Positions 8,222 to 17,578 of a DNA stretch of 44,627 nt are shown in pieces. This stretch comes from Thermoplasmata archaeon. GTDB lineage: Archaea > Thermoplasmatota > Thermoplasmata > RBG-16-68-12. The number at the start of each line of letters is the position of its first letter. Position 1 is the stretch's first letter. A program made the translations under genes and the position numbers. Under the pieces are notes generated by a model. It searched no databases. It was not told where the DNA came from and saw only the letters and a program-made list of their open reading frames with translations. Location: contig DASWDU010000020.1 of the NCBI GenBank assembly GCA_036395115.1, positions 1 through 44,627 on the forward strand. Direction: 5' to 3'.

Positions 8222-11200
8222 ATGGCCATCTCGTCGACTCGAAGCCTAGTCGTCCTCCTCGTCGCGATGGTCATCGCTTCCCTCCTCTCCGGCGGCGCGT
8301 CCGGTCGGTCGGTCCCGAGCGCGCGGGGCCTCCAGGTCCTGGTGTTTCAGCCCGGCGCGAGCGGCACGGACTCGTTCGTCCAGAGCGGGACACCGCTCTG
8401 GAATTACGGCGATGGCGCGACGCTGTCGGTCGGTCCGAACGAGACGAGCGGATACCTCGCTCGAGGCCTCCTGAGGTTCGACCTGGCGGGCCTCCCGTCG
8501 AATGCGACGATTGTGAATGCGACCCTCGGCATGTACGAGGTGCAAGGCGCCGGCGGCGAAGTTCGGGTCATCCCCGCGTTCGCGTCGTGGGCGGAAGGCG
8601 ATGGAGGTCACTCGTGGACCGTCCAGCCCGTCACGGTCCGCGAGACCGTTGGCGTGAACCGCACGCGGGAGCCGGTCGAGGTCGTCGTCCCGTTCCAGTC
8701 GAACTCGATCGCGGACCCCGCGCGCGACCTCCGCGTGTACGACGCGGGACAAGAGGTGCCCTCTCAGGTATACCGATATGCGTACAGCGGCGGCCAGATT
8801 GCGGCCGCGCACGTGTTCTTCGATGCGACGATCGGCGCGTACGGCTCGAAGACGTACGACATCGTCTACAGTACGAACGGGACGTCCGTGCCGGCGTACC
8901 GAACCGGGACTTGGAGCGCCGGTCCCCTCTGGACATACGGCCCCACGGGCGGCGGCGCGTCCGGGGCCACAATCGCCGACCTGGACAACGACGGCGGGCT
9001 GGACATCGTGTTCGGCGGGACGGACGGATACGTGTACTGCCTCGATGAGGACGGGACCCTGAAATGGCGGACCCTCGTCTCCTCCGGCCAGAGCGTGCCC
9101 TTCACCCCCCAGGTCGCGGACGTGGACCGCACCGGCCGACTCAGCGTCGTCGTATCGACGAACGCGCCGAGCGTGGTTCGTCTCAACCGTACGGGTGCGA
9201 TCGTCTGGACGTACAACAGCGCCAGCGTCCTCTTCACCACTCCGACCCTCGTCGACGTGAATGGCGACGGCGTCCTGGACGCCCTCGTCGGAAGCAACGC
9301 AAGGAACCTCGCCGCGATCGACGGCCGCACCGGGACCTCGCTTCCGTCGTACCCGGTCCCCGTGGCCGCCTACACGCCGACGATCGCGGACATCGACGGG
9401 AGCGGTGCCTCGGAGATCGTCGTGGATGGGGATGACAAGAACATGCACGCGTTCGCCCTCGACGGGACGGAACGCTGGGCCGCGAACGCTCCCGGCGGCT
9501 CGTTCCTCGAGGGGAGCATCGCCTTCGGCGACGTGAACGGAGACGGCTTGCCCGAGGTCGTCACGGGGGACGTCAGCAACAACGGGATTGAGTTCGCCCT
9601 ATGGGCCTTGAACGGGACGACGGTCTGGTACCGGTCCCTGCCCACGTACCGACAAGGCGGCCAAACCATGGCGGACGTGAACGGCGACGGGCTCCCGGAG
9701 ATCCTCGTGGGGGTCGAGTCCGGGACCGTGTATAGCCTGCGCGGGACCGACGGCTCCATATTCTGGAGCTACAACGCCGGGGCGACCCAGGCCGGGACGC
9801 CCGTCGTCGCGGACTTCGATCGGAGCGGCACGCGGCAGATTGCGTTCATCGAAGGCTCGGCTGTGGCCGTCCTCGCCGCCACGGGCTTCCTCGCCCACGG
9901 CTGGACGATCTCCCCGCCGAACCTGAATCTCCGGAGTGCGTACCAGTTCCCGATGACGAGCCCCGCGGTAGCGGACCTCACGGGCAACGGGACCCTCGAG
10001 ATCCTGGTGCCCATGTCGGGCGGCATGGCCGCGTACGGAACGGGCGGGCTGGACCATGACTGGCGCACGTGGGGCTACAACGTCAACCACACGCAGCGGT
10101 TCCTCGACGGGGCGTCGGGGAGCGGCGCGCCCATGCTCGAGTCGACGCTCGGCGTCTCCCAAGTCCATCCGGCCGCGGGCGCGTCTTGGAACTACCGGGA
10201 CGGTACGACCCCGTGGGCCACATCGGGAGGCGACTTCGGGCTCGCGTCGACGAGCGCCGCCGCGGCCCCCGGTTGGGTGTCGTGGAACCTCACGAACCTC
10301 GTCCAAGACTGGGCTGCCGGCCTCGCCCCGAACGACGGCGTGTTTCTCCTCGAGGGGAGCGAGATCACGGGCGCCCTCCATGGCTTCGTCACTTCGGATT
10401 CCCCGGATGCGGTGCACCGGCCGATCCTCACGGTCTCCTACACCCTTTCGTCCGCCGGCGCGGGGAGGGAGCCGCCGCGGATTGTCGGTCGGATTCCGAA
10501 CGTCGTGCTCCCGGAGAATGCCGGGCCCGCGGCGTTGGACCTCGGCGCGTACGCCTCGGACCCCGACACGCCCGCGTCGCGGCTCCGGTGGAACGTCACC
10601 GGGTTCGACCCGGCCGTCGTCGCGATTGGCGGGGCGAACATCCCGGGCGAGTCTACCGTGACGATTTCGCCCCAGAGTGGCCGTTGGGGGGATGCGCAGG
10701 TGACGTACTGGCTCACGGACCCCGAGGGAGGCTTCGACCGCCAAACCGGATGGATCAACGTCACCCAGGTGGACAGTCCGCCGGCGTTCGGTCCGCCGTC
10801 CCCGCTGTACGTGACCGCGAACGAGACGTACGTATTCGACGAGGGCCCGTACATCACCGATCCGGACACGCCCCGTGCGTCGCTCACGCTGACGAACGAC
10901 GACCCGGTCCACGTATCAACGTCTGGGACGAACGTCTCCTTCCGATATCCGGAATCGTACCTGGGGCGCTGGGCGTTCGTGAACCTCACGGTGAGCGACG
11001 GCACGTCCGGGGTCACTCGGGTCGTCGTGGTTAAGGTGACGACGGACCACCCGCCCGCGCTCTGGAGGCCTCTGCCGGACGTCACGTTGCTGGAGGGCCA
11101 ACTGGTCCGCGGCTTGTTCAACCTGTCCGAGTACTTCTCGGATCCGGATCAAGACTCTCTGTTCTACTCGACCGGCTACGCGCACCTAGTCGTCGCGATT

Positions 11201-12679
11201 CGCGCGAATCTGAGCGTGGACGTCCAAGCTCCGAACGGCTGGTGGGGCCAGGAAGAGGTGACGTTCCGTGCGACGGACCCGAGCGGGGCGATCGCGGAGG
11301 ATACCGTCCTCGTGACGGTCGTCCACATGAACGCACCGCCGGCCTGGGGCGCCGTCCCGGACTTGCGCGTCCGGTTCAGCACCCCGTTCTCTTTCAACCT
11401 GGACCCATACGTAAGTGATCCGGACACCCCCTCGGCGGACTTGGTCGTCAGCGCCTCGGACACGGCGCATGCGTTCGTCTCGGGCCATCTCCTCACGCTG
11501 ACCTATCCGTGGGTCCTCAATGATACGGTCCAGCCCCTCGTCCTCACGATGACCGACGGCGTGTTCACGGTCGACCGCACGGTCTTCGTTGCGATCGGCT
11601 CGGACTGGCCACCGATCATCGTGACGAAGATGCCGGACATCTCCTTCAGCGAAGGGACGACGCGCCGGGCCGCGTACCGCCTCTCGGACTATTTCGCGGA
11701 CCCGGACGGCAACTTGCTCTTCTGGACCGTCGGGAATTCGAGGATTGGCGTGACGATCCAGGCGAACGGGAGCGTGGACCTGACGAGCGCAATTGGGTGG
11801 TGGGGGACCGAGACGGTGACGTTCCGCGCGACGGATCCTCAGGGCGCCCTCCAGGAGGACACGGTCCGGATTACGGTCGACCATGTGGACCGACCGCCCG
11901 CCTTCCTCCCGGTGCCCGAGGTCTTCCTGAACGTCACCACGACGTACCTTTCGCTCACATCGTACATGGCCGATCCAGACACGAAAGTGTCCGACCTCGT
12001 CCTCGTGTCCACGAACAGCGCGCACGCGGTCATCGTCGGCCAGGGGCTCCTGCTGACCTACACGGCCGATGCGGACGAGTCGATCGATGTCGTCGTGAGC
12101 GACGGCAACCTGACCGATGCGACGACGATCCATGTCCGCGTGGTCCTGCCCGCGGGCCTGGTGCAAGAGATCATCCCCGGTTGGCTCTACTGGCTTCCGC
12201 TGCCGCTCGTCGGCGGGGCACTCGGCGGGTTCCTCGTCTACCGCCGCCGGCAGCTCGAGTGGGCATTCCTCGTGACGAAGACGGGCTTGCTCGTGAGCAG
12301 CGTTTCGCGCCGCGGGGACGGCTCGCTCGACACGGACCTGCTCACCGGGATGCTGACGACGATCATGGACTTCGCGCGTCGGAGTTTCTCCGATGAAACG
12401 GAGCGGCACCTCGAGGGGCTCGAGCTTGGAGAGAAGCGCGTGACGATTGTCCGGGGGAGCCGCGTCTACCTGGCCGTAGTCTACCGCGGCCGGACCCCGG
12501 GATCATTGACGTCGAGGATGCGCGTCCTGGTTCAGAAGTTCGAGAGTCGATATCCGGAGGCCTTCGGGGACATCCTCGACACGTCGAAGCTCGAGGGGAT
12601 CCCCGTCGAACTCGAGCATCTAGTGACGCGCGGGAACCTCCCATTCGTGCGCTTCGGCTCAGAGGACCGCACGGTGTGA
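8222..12679 (+). CDS. Giant receptor-like surface protein: DNRLRE-like, eight FG-GAP repeats, six Ig/cadherin-like repeats, one TM helix, cytoplasmic sensor-like domain
   Basis: A 1485-aa surface protein. It has a signal peptide (1-28), a DNRLRE-like beta-sandwich (about 35-135) and a DUF2341-like section. Then come eight calcium-type FG-GAP repeats (about 240-606), for example ADLDNDGGLDIVFGG and ADVNGDGLPEILVGV, probably one propeller. A second DNRLRE-like unit (about 640-740) leads to six Ig/cadherin-like repeats, each with a DPD turn (about 755-1310). One membrane helix (about 1319-1341) is followed by YRRRQ and a ~140-aa cytoplasmic domain starting EWAFLVTKTGLLVSSVSRR, which has the feel of a roadblock/longin-type module. 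The start at 8222 gives the clean signal peptide; the earlier in-frame ATG at 8186 does not. A TTTATCTT box lies near 8180. Ligand and partner are unknown. Confidence 0.87.
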   Translation: MAISSTRSLVVLLVAMVIASLLSGGASGRSVPSARGLQVLVFQPGASGTDSFVQSGTPLWNYGDGATLSVGPNETSGYLARGLLRFDLAGLPSNATIVNATLGMYEVQGAGGEVRVIPAFASWAEGDGGHSWTVQPVTVRETVGVNRTREPVEVVVPFQSNSIADPARDLRVYDAGQEVPSQVYRYAYSGGQIAAAHVFFDATIGAYGSKTYDIVYSTNGTSVPAYRTGTWSAGPLWTYGPTGGGASGATIADLDNDGGLDIVFGGTDGYVYCLDEDGTLKWRTLVSSGQSVPFTPQVADVDRTGRLSVVVSTNAPSVVRLNRTGAIVWTYNSASVLFTTPTLVDVNGDGVLDALVGSNARNLAAIDGRTGTSLPSYPVPVAAYTPTIADIDGSGASEIVVDGDDKNMHAFALDGTERWAANAPGGSFLEGSIAFGDVNGDGLPEVVTGDVSNNGIEFALWALNGTTVWYRSLPTYRQGGQTMADVNGDGLPEILVGVESGTVYSLRGTDGSIFWSYNAGATQAGTPVVADFDRSGTRQIAFIEGSAVAVLAATGFLAHGWTISPPNLNLRSAYQFPMTSPAVADLTGNGTLEILVPMSGGMAAYGTGGLDHDWRTWGYNVNHTQRFLDGASGSGAPMLESTLGVSQVHPAAGASWNYRDGTTPWATSGGDFGLASTSAAAAPGWVSWNLTNLVQDWAAGLAPNDGVFLLEGSEITGALHGFVTSDSPDAVHRPILTVSYTLSSAGAGREPPRIVGRIPNVVLPENAGPAALDLGAYASDPDTPASRLRWNVTGFDPAVVAIGGANIPGESTVTISPQSGRWGDAQVTYWLTDPEGGFDRQTGWINVTQVDSPPAFGPPSPLYVTANETYVFDEGPYITDPDTPRASLTLTNDDPVHVSTSGTNVSFRYPESYLGRWAFVNLTVSDGTSGVTRVVVVKVTTDHPPALWRPLPDVTLLEGQLVRGLFNLSEYFSDPDQDSLFYSTGYAHLVVAIRANLSVDVQAPNGWWGQEEVTFRATDPSGAIAEDTVLVTVVHMNAPPAWGAVPDLRVRFSTPFSFNLDPYVSDPDTPSADLVVSASDTAHAFVSGHLLTLTYPWVLNDTVQPLVLTMTDGVFTVDRTVFVAIGSDWPPIIVTKMPDISFSEGTTRRAAYRLSDYFADPDGNLLFWTVGNSRIGVTIQANGSVDLTSAIGWWGTETVTFRATDPQGALQEDTVRITVDHVDRPPAFLPVPEVFLNVTTTYLSLTSYMADPDTKVSDLVLVSTNSAHAVIVGQGLLLTYTADADESIDVVVSDGNLTDATTIHVRVVLPAGLVQEIIPGWLYWLPLPLVGGALGGFLVYRRRQLEWAFLVTKTGLLVSSVSRRGDGSLDTDLLTGMLTTIMDFARRSFSDETERHLEGLELGEKRVTIVRGSRVYLAVVYRGRTPGSLTSRMRVLVQKFESRYPEAFGDILDTSKLEGIPVELEHLVTRGNLPFVRFGSEDRTV

Positions 12680-12780
12680 TCGGACCGCGTGGAGAGCCGT
12701 TCTTCACGGATCGACCGAACGAATCGGCCCGTCGGCCATCCACATCGCCGGAGGTCGCGGGCTCCCCGAAGCCGGGACGT

Positions 12781-13105
12781 CTATCCAGGCGTCTTCCGTG
12801 ACGGCTGCTTCGTCCTCTTCGGCTCCACGACCTTGACGTCGCCGATCTCGCGCAGCAACATCGCCTCGCCCTGCCCCGGGAGGACGAATTCGGTCGACTC
12901 CTGCGCCAACCGATCCCAGGTTTCGTCCTTGTGCTCCCGGAACGCGTCGAAGTCCCCATACTTGATGCACTCCATGATCAGCGCGGTGTCGTATCTGCCG
13001 AACCCGAGGACGGTCCCGAACGTCCCGCGATACGCAAGGCCCGGCGGCGCGTGCTTCGCGAACAAGTCCTCGTTCTTCTTTCGGCCACGCCTGGAAGTCC
13101 TTCAT
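12781..13105 (-). pseudogene. Small hypothetical protein, frameshifted near its start
   Basis: Two frames must be joined to give one protein. The ATG at 13105 starts MKDFQAWPK in one frame; the rest (KNEDLFAKHAPPGLAYRG to the Lys/Arg-rich end at 12781) is in another. Removing one base from the AAA run at 13079-13081 (TTT on the + strand) joins them smoothly into about 107 aa. Without that change only a weak TTG start at 13065 is available. The protein is soluble, contains a GFGRYDTALIMECIKYGDFDAF stretch in its middle (shown to the family level only; no family recognised), and ends in a basic tail. It may be a sequencing artefact and not a dead gene. Confidence 0.5.
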
Positions 13106-13235
13106 TCGGCCCTCTTTCACGTTCCAAAACTGAATTCACAACACGCGGGTTCCCCCGCTCACCAGGATCGGTCACGTGATAATGAACTCGTCTCCACGCC
13201 TTCTGCGCGGGGACGTGCCGGACAGGCACGCCGGT

Positions 13236-13454
13236 CTATGGCCCGAATGCGTTGATGAGCCGGCGCGAGATCATCGCCCCGGTCACGAACAGGATGATGA
13301 TCGTCAACTGCCCGAGGATCCGCGGGTCATACGGCCAGGTGCGGATGTCCGCCGTCTCGCGGTTCTCCATGTCGAGGACCTGCAGGCCTGTCAGGTCCCG
13401 GAGGCGTTGTTTGAGAGGGACGCCTTCTCGCCTCGAGGTTCGGGCTAGAGCCAC
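13236..13454 (-). CDS. Small tail-anchored membrane protein, last gene of a three-gene operon
   Basis: A 72-aa protein with a basic N-terminus, a hydrophilic middle (LDMENRETADIRTWPYDPR) and one C-terminal hydrophobic helix (ILGQLTIIILFVTGAMI) followed by SRRLINAFGP. The GTG start at 13454 overlaps the stop of the upstream gene by 10 nt, suggesting coupled translation. No family was recognised. It could also be the end of a longer gene that lost its 5' part, but the overlap with its neighbour argues for a real short gene. Confidence 0.5.
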   Translation of the reverse strand: MALARTSRREGVPLKQRLRDLTGLQVLDMENRETADIRTWPYDPRILGQLTIIILFVTGAMISRRLINAFGP

Positions 13455-14086
13455 CGGTGGCGAGCCGGGTAGAACTTCGGTCGGCCGTCCGGGTACCGCG
13501 CCTTATACCGCCGGTACCGCTCGTGCCACCAGTGGTATCGCTCATCCGACGTGTGGAGGCGGCGATGTGGGATTCGGATCAGCGCCTGTTCGACGGCCCA
13601 GACGTTCCGCGGGGAGAGCCGCCAGTCCGCGTCCAGGGTCCGAAGATCGAGGATGCCGTACCCGTTGATGCGCCCCGTGAGATCGACGAACGGGTCGACG
13701 TACGAATAGACCAGGTCGCGGACGGATCGGTACAGGGGCTTGCGGCCATGGAGGCCCGGGTCCCGCGATCGTGCGACGGTGCCGTACTTCCGGCCCCGGC
13801 GGAACAGGAAGACCACGTGATCCAAGTCGTCCTGGGACTCGAGGTCGACGACGATCGGCGGGTATCCGTGCTGCTCGAGGATCGTCGCCGCGCACAGTGC
13901 GCCCTCGAGGCAGTGCACCTGAGTCGCCCGCACCACGCCGCGGAACGTGCGGAGCGTCTCGCCGTGCGTCTCGTGGTTGTACGGCAGGGACTCGAGCCAC
14001 CGCTGGACTCGCTCCGGCGTTTTCGCGCGATCGATGATCCGCCGCTCGCGGCGCGTGAACGCGGATCGGGGAGGGGCGGGGCTCAT
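13445..14086 (-). CDS. Cys-His (transglutaminase-like) family protein
   Basis: Hypothetical protein of 213 aa. The open frame extends further upstream, but there it is antisense-like, compositionally wrong, and overlaps the oxidoreductase; the ATG at 14086 overlaps that gene's stop by 4 nt (ATGA) and is the natural start. The middle has VHCLEGALCAATILEQHGYP, then DDLDHVVFLFRRG and YGTVARSRDPG. A Cys in a helix followed by a His-containing strand and an Asp is the layout of transglutaminase/papain-like Cys-His-Asp proteins, so C, H and D here are candidate catalytic residues. This is fold-level inference. The C-terminus is rich in Tyr, Trp, Arg and His (RYHWWHERYRRYKARYP). It is the second gene of the operon. 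Confidence 0.7.
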   Translation of the reverse strand: MSPAPPRSAFTRRERRIIDRAKTPERVQRWLESLPYNHETHGETLRTFRGVVRATQVHCLEGALCAATILEQHGYPPIVVDLESQDDLDHVVFLFRRGRKYGTVARSRDPGLHGRKPLYRSVRDLVYSYVDPFVDLTGRINGYGILDLRTLDADWRLSPRNVWAVEQALIRIPHRRLHTSDERYHWWHERYRRYKARYPDGRPKFYPARHRWL

Positions 14087-14706
14087 GGCCGCCGGATCAA
14101 GATGGCCTGCGCCTCGCGCACCGTCAACGGCCGGCCGTAGATCGGCGTGTCGGGCGCTTGACGGCGGCCGCCCTCCCGGAGGGATCCCGTGTCGAGGGTC
14201 GCGAAGCCGATGCTGTCGATCAGCTCCGTCACGGTCGCCTTCGCGTCGGCGTCGTCGCCGGCGACGAAGACGACGAACCGCCCCTCGTGCGCGGGCCGCG
14301 AACCGCCCGCCAAGGTGTTCCAGCCCATCGTGTTGAAGGCCTTGACGAGCCGAGCGCCCGGCAGCCTCTTGGCGACTTCCTCGCTCGATGTGCTCTCGCC
14401 GAGGTCGATGACGCGGCCCGTGGCGGCGTACGGGTTCATCGCGTCGATCACGATCTTGCCCTCGAAGAGCTCCGCGGGAGGAAGCTCCGCCTTCTTCCGC
14501 CACGGGAGGGCGAGCAGAACCGCCTCGCCGAACTTCACCGCGTCCTCGGGGCTCGCGGCCTTCGCGTTCGGGCCGATGGACGACACGAGCGACGCCAGCG
14601 TGGCGGGGCCGCGGGAATTCGACACGGCCACCTGGTGAGCGGCCCGCGCGAACAGCCGCGCCGCCGTCCCGCCGATGTGCCCGGCTCCGATGATTCCGAT
14701 TCGCAT
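14083..14706 (-). CDS. NADP-dependent oxidoreductase of the F420H2:NADP reductase (Fno/Npd) type
   Basis: A 207-aa Rossmann protein. It begins MRIGIIGAGHIGGTAARLF with the dinucleotide-binding GxGxxG, then VSNSRGP, where an Arg/Ser after the second strand fits NADP(H) preference. AVLLALPW, VIDAMNP and LVKAFNTMGW follow, all characteristic of the F420-dependent NADP reductase/COG2085 group. In archaea this enzyme moves hydride between F420 and NADP; many relatives act on other substrates, so F420 use is plausible but not proven. It is the first gene of a three-gene operon on the minus strand with 4-nt and 10-nt overlaps to the genes that follow. Confidence 0.85.
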   Translation of the reverse strand: MRIGIIGAGHIGGTAARLFARAAHQVAVSNSRGPATLASLVSSIGPNAKAASPEDAVKFGEAVLLALPWRKKAELPPAELFEGKIVIDAMNPYAATGRVIDLGESTSSEEVAKRLPGARLVKAFNTMGWNTLAGGSRPAHEGRFVVFVAGDDADAKATVTELIDSIGFATLDTGSLREGGRRQAPDTPIYGRPLTVREAQAILIRRP

Positions 14707-14854
14707 GGATGATCGACCGAGGCCTGCAAGCCCTGCACGGCTATGGACGTTCGGATTTCACTGGGCGCCTCGACGCCGTTCCAGTCGGCCCACCCACCGG
14801 AAAATAGATGGGGCAGGCGAGGATGGCCCGGGCCCCGGACGCGAGGGACCGACG

Positions 14855-16084
14855 ATGGAGCCGACGCCGACAGAACCGCCCCGCCTCCGTCGCCGGATCG
14901 GGTTCTCCGAGATCCCGCGGAACGTCCGGCGGATCGTCTACGCGAACGTCCTCGGCGGGGTGGGCTTCGGGTACCTGATCGTCTTCATCACGGCGTACCT
15001 CCCGCAGATCGGGATCGGGCCCGAGGTCGTCGGCCTGATCCTCGGCGCGCAGGGCATTTCGATGGTCGTGACTGCGATCCCGCTCGGCTGGTACTCGGAT
15101 CGCCGCGGCCGGAAAGGGCTCCTGCTGGCCGCGTCCGTCATCCTCCCGCCATCCCTGCTTGTGTTCGCCTTCACGACGGACCTGCGATGGCTCGTCCTCG
15201 CCTCCGTCGCCGCCGGCGTCGGCGAAGGCGCCTTCCTCTCGACGTGGAACGCGATCATCGCGGACCAGACGACGGCGGCGCAGCGGAACGCGGCGTTCTC
15301 CCTGTCGTTCGTCCTCAACAACGTCGCGGTCGGAGCGGGCTTCGCGCTGCCGCTCGCCTTCCCGGCCCTCCAGGCATGGTCGAGGCTCGACAGCCACACG
15401 ATCCACGTCGGCGCGCTCGTCGTGACCGACGCCTTCGGATTCGTCATGCCCGTCGCCTTCGCGGTCCTGCTGCGGGGCTACCGGGAGACATTGCGGGTGC
15501 GGGAGGGGCGGCCGAAATGGATGGACTGGAAGCCGATGCTGAAATTCTCGGGCGCGAACGGCCTCATCGGCCTCGGGGCGGGGTTCTTCATCCCGCTCGT
15601 GCCGACGTGGCTCTTCCTGAAATTCGGTGTGCCGGACACGTGGAGTGGGCCGCTGCTCGCCCTGTCCAACGTCACGATCGGGATCGCGGCGATCGGGAGC
15701 GCAGCGCTCGCGAAGCGATACGGCTCCGTGCGGGCAATCGTCATGGCCCAGGGGCTCTCGACGATCTTCCTGCTGAGCCTCGCCTTCGCCACGAACGCGG
15801 TCGTCGCGGGCGGGCTGTACCTCATCCGCGCGGCGCTGATGAACATGTCCGCGCCGATCGGGGACTCGTTCCTCATGGGGATCGTCGCGCCGGAACAGAG
15901 GGGGCTGGCGAGCGCGGTGAACTCGATCATCTGGCGCCTCCCGAACAGCGTGACGACGGTCCTCGGCGGCGTATTGATGGGCGCGGGCTACTACGACCTC
16001 CCGATCTTCCTCGCGACCGCGTTCTATGTGTCGTCGATCACATCCTTCTTCGTCATGTTCCGTAACTTGAAGCCGACGACGTGA
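14855..16084 (+). CDS. Major facilitator superfamily transporter
   Basis: A 409-aa MFS permease with about 12 hydrophobic segments. The loop between helices 2 and 3 carries motif A, GWYSDRRGRKG, and a second-half loop has KRYGSVRA. An N-terminal soluble piece (MEPTPTEPPRLRRRIGF) precedes helix 1. The open frame reaches back to 14675, but that extension is not membrane-like; the ATG at 14855, within GACGATGGAG, gives the expected N-terminus. It is divergent from the oxidoreductase operon. The substrate cannot be assigned; drug or metabolite efflux are both possible. Confidence 0.88.
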   Translation: MEPTPTEPPRLRRRIGFSEIPRNVRRIVYANVLGGVGFGYLIVFITAYLPQIGIGPEVVGLILGAQGISMVVTAIPLGWYSDRRGRKGLLLAASVILPPSLLVFAFTTDLRWLVLASVAAGVGEGAFLSTWNAIIADQTTAAQRNAAFSLSFVLNNVAVGAGFALPLAFPALQAWSRLDSHTIHVGALVVTDAFGFVMPVAFAVLLRGYRETLRVREGRPKWMDWKPMLKFSGANGLIGLGAGFFIPLVPTWLFLKFGVPDTWSGPLLALSNVTIGIAAIGSAALAKRYGSVRAIVMAQGLSTIFLLSLAFATNAVVAGGLYLIRAALMNMSAPIGDSFLMGIVAPEQRGLASAVNSIIWRLPNSVTTVLGGVLMGAGYYDLPIFLATAFYVSSITSFFVMFRNLKPTT

Positions 16085-16158
16085 GCCCGGACACCTGCTC
16101 GCGGACAAGTTGTTCTACCCGGTTCGGAGGAAGGACCGACAGCAGTGGATTGTGATGA

Positions 16159-17007
16159 GTGGTGTGGACCGCGGATAACCCGAGCAATGTTCATTTGGGA
16201 TACCGCGCTGCTACGAGTGTGGACATTACCTGGTGGAGGAACCCTTGGCACTTCATCCCTGTGCTTTGGATAGTTTCGGGTGTCATCGCGGCCGCTGTGT
16301 GGGCCTATCAATTCCTGCATCCGGAACTTGACCTCGCCCTTGTCTTCGCCCTTCCGGTCGCTGTCTTCACCGCTTCCTTCAGTGCGAGCATGGGTATGTG
16401 GCTCTACTCACACATTACTCGAGAGAGCAGAGATGCTCAGTTCAGGTTCGAACGCATCTACACACCCTTGTACGACGATTTGCAGCGAGTCATCCAAGAC
16501 TTAGACCGAGGCTTCATCGGGTCCCTTCAGAAGTGGCAGGAAATCAACGACACACATCTCAAAGTCTTCGTGGCTCAAGAAGTTGGACATGCAGTGGAAG
16601 ACCTCGTACGGGAACTTAAGACGTACCATGAGGTTTGGAACGAGGCGTATTCTGCTGCAGAGAAAATCTTGATTGATGCAACCATGCACCTGACCGACAG
16701 GGTAGGCTCCCGCAACCCCGGACCAGAAATAGTGACTGAGGTCAAAAGCAGTGGCTATCAATTCTTGTTCGATCCGAACACTACCACGTTGGACCCAAAC
16801 CGCATGACCAACATAGTCAACCGAATCGGTCAAGCTGGCTATCAGGACGCAAGGAGGCTTGCGGACGAGATGGTCAAGAAGATGAAGGAGACCCTGGTCC
16901 TGAACGGCAAGGTCGTTGCTCGGCTTCGGGAGATAGAGGCCTTGATGCCGAAAGTCGAGGCGGTCCGTGAGCTGGTACACCAACGTCTCATACGCCCGCT
17001 CTCCTGA
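16159..17007 (+). CDS. Two-helix membrane protein with a long cytoplasmic coiled-coil region
   Basis: Unrecognised 282-aa protein. Two membrane helices lie near 31-50 (FIPVLWIVSGVIAAAVWAYQ) and 58-82 (LALVFALPVAVFTASFSASMG). A predominantly alpha-helical hydrophilic region follows, with heptad-like stretches at the end (LADEMVKKMKETLVLNGKVVARL). Start codons are two GTGs in tandem at 16159. The codon and base use are visibly more AT-rich than in the genes before 16.1 kb, which suggests recent acquisition. It lies tail to tail with the DUF4145-like gene, 43 nt apart. Membrane anchors with coiled coils occur in several defence systems, but no effector domain is visible here. Confidence 0.7.
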   Translation: MVWTADNPSNVHLGYRAATSVDITWWRNPWHFIPVLWIVSGVIAAAVWAYQFLHPELDLALVFALPVAVFTASFSASMGMWLYSHITRESRDAQFRFERIYTPLYDDLQRVIQDLDRGFIGSLQKWQEINDTHLKVFVAQEVGHAVEDLVRELKTYHEVWNEAYSAAEKILIDATMHLTDRVGSRNPGPEIVTEVKSSGYQFLFDPNTTTLDPNRMTNIVNRIGQAGYQDARRLADEMVKKMKETLVLNGKVVARLREIEALMPKVEAVRELVHQRLIRPLS

Positions 17008-17050
17008 GGGAGCTTTCGTATGCGTGGCCTGCCGTACAGCCGCGACTGCA

Positions 17051-17578
17051 CTAACTAGGTAACTCCAATAGCGTCTGAAGGATGTTCGCGGCGTCCTTGA
17101 GGTCTCGTAGAGCCTCGTCCCGCGTTAGCCAGAGGCGCGCTTTAGAGATGTCGCCTTCCTGGGCAGCGGAGACCATTGCTACCTCCTGCTTTGCTGCTAC
17201 ATGGGCGATGAGGTTGCCATCCTCTTGGATTCGACCAAGAGCGGCCATCTGCTCATCGGAAAGGACTCCTCGCCTAGCTATCGCGCGTTTCATCTCTTCA
17301 AGGCGAACCGGCCGGATCCTCCCATCGTGGGTGCGCGGCGGGTTAAATCTCCACCACATACCCTTGCTCCAGTCTCTGTATAGGAAGACATAGCAAGCGG
17401 CCTCCAATGTCGCGCGGCACAGAAGCGCGGTCCCTTCGATTGCTCCTGCATCGAAGACCCGGGCCGCTTCGCCGAACAAAGTTACGCTCTGATGGAGGAT
17501 CGTCTTCTCCGGTTTGAGATGAGCCATCAAGTCTTGCAAGATCCTCTCTCCTTCTTTCGGCGGGAACTGCCCTTCCAT
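17051..17578 (-). CDS. DUF4145-like protein
   Basis: A 175-aa soluble protein that matches the layout of DUF4145 proteins: LFGEAARVFDAGAIEGTAL, then LCRATLEAACYVF, and a later helix with IQEDGNLIAHVA. The (A)HR-like and (N)xxxH-like positions in the last helix recall HEPN-type domains, to which DUF4145 is related. DUF4145 domains often accompany restriction-modification or other defence genes. The function of this copy is not known. It is lower in GC than the surrounding housekeeping genes and sits in the same block as the membrane coiled-coil protein and the broken nuclease. Confidence 0.7.
   Translation of the reverse strand: MEGQFPPKEGERILQDLMAHLKPEKTILHQSVTLFGEAARVFDAGAIEGTALLCRATLEAACYVFLYRDWSKGMWWRFNPPRTHDGRIRPVRLEEMKRAIARRGVLSDEQMAALGRIQEDGNLIAHVAAKQEVAMVSAAQEGDISKARLWLTRDEALRDLKDAANILQTLLELPS

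Noticed and set aside
13457-14140. + strand frame over the Cys-His protein
   Set aside because: Antisense composition; the minus-strand frames have overlapping start/stop codons and recognisable motifs.
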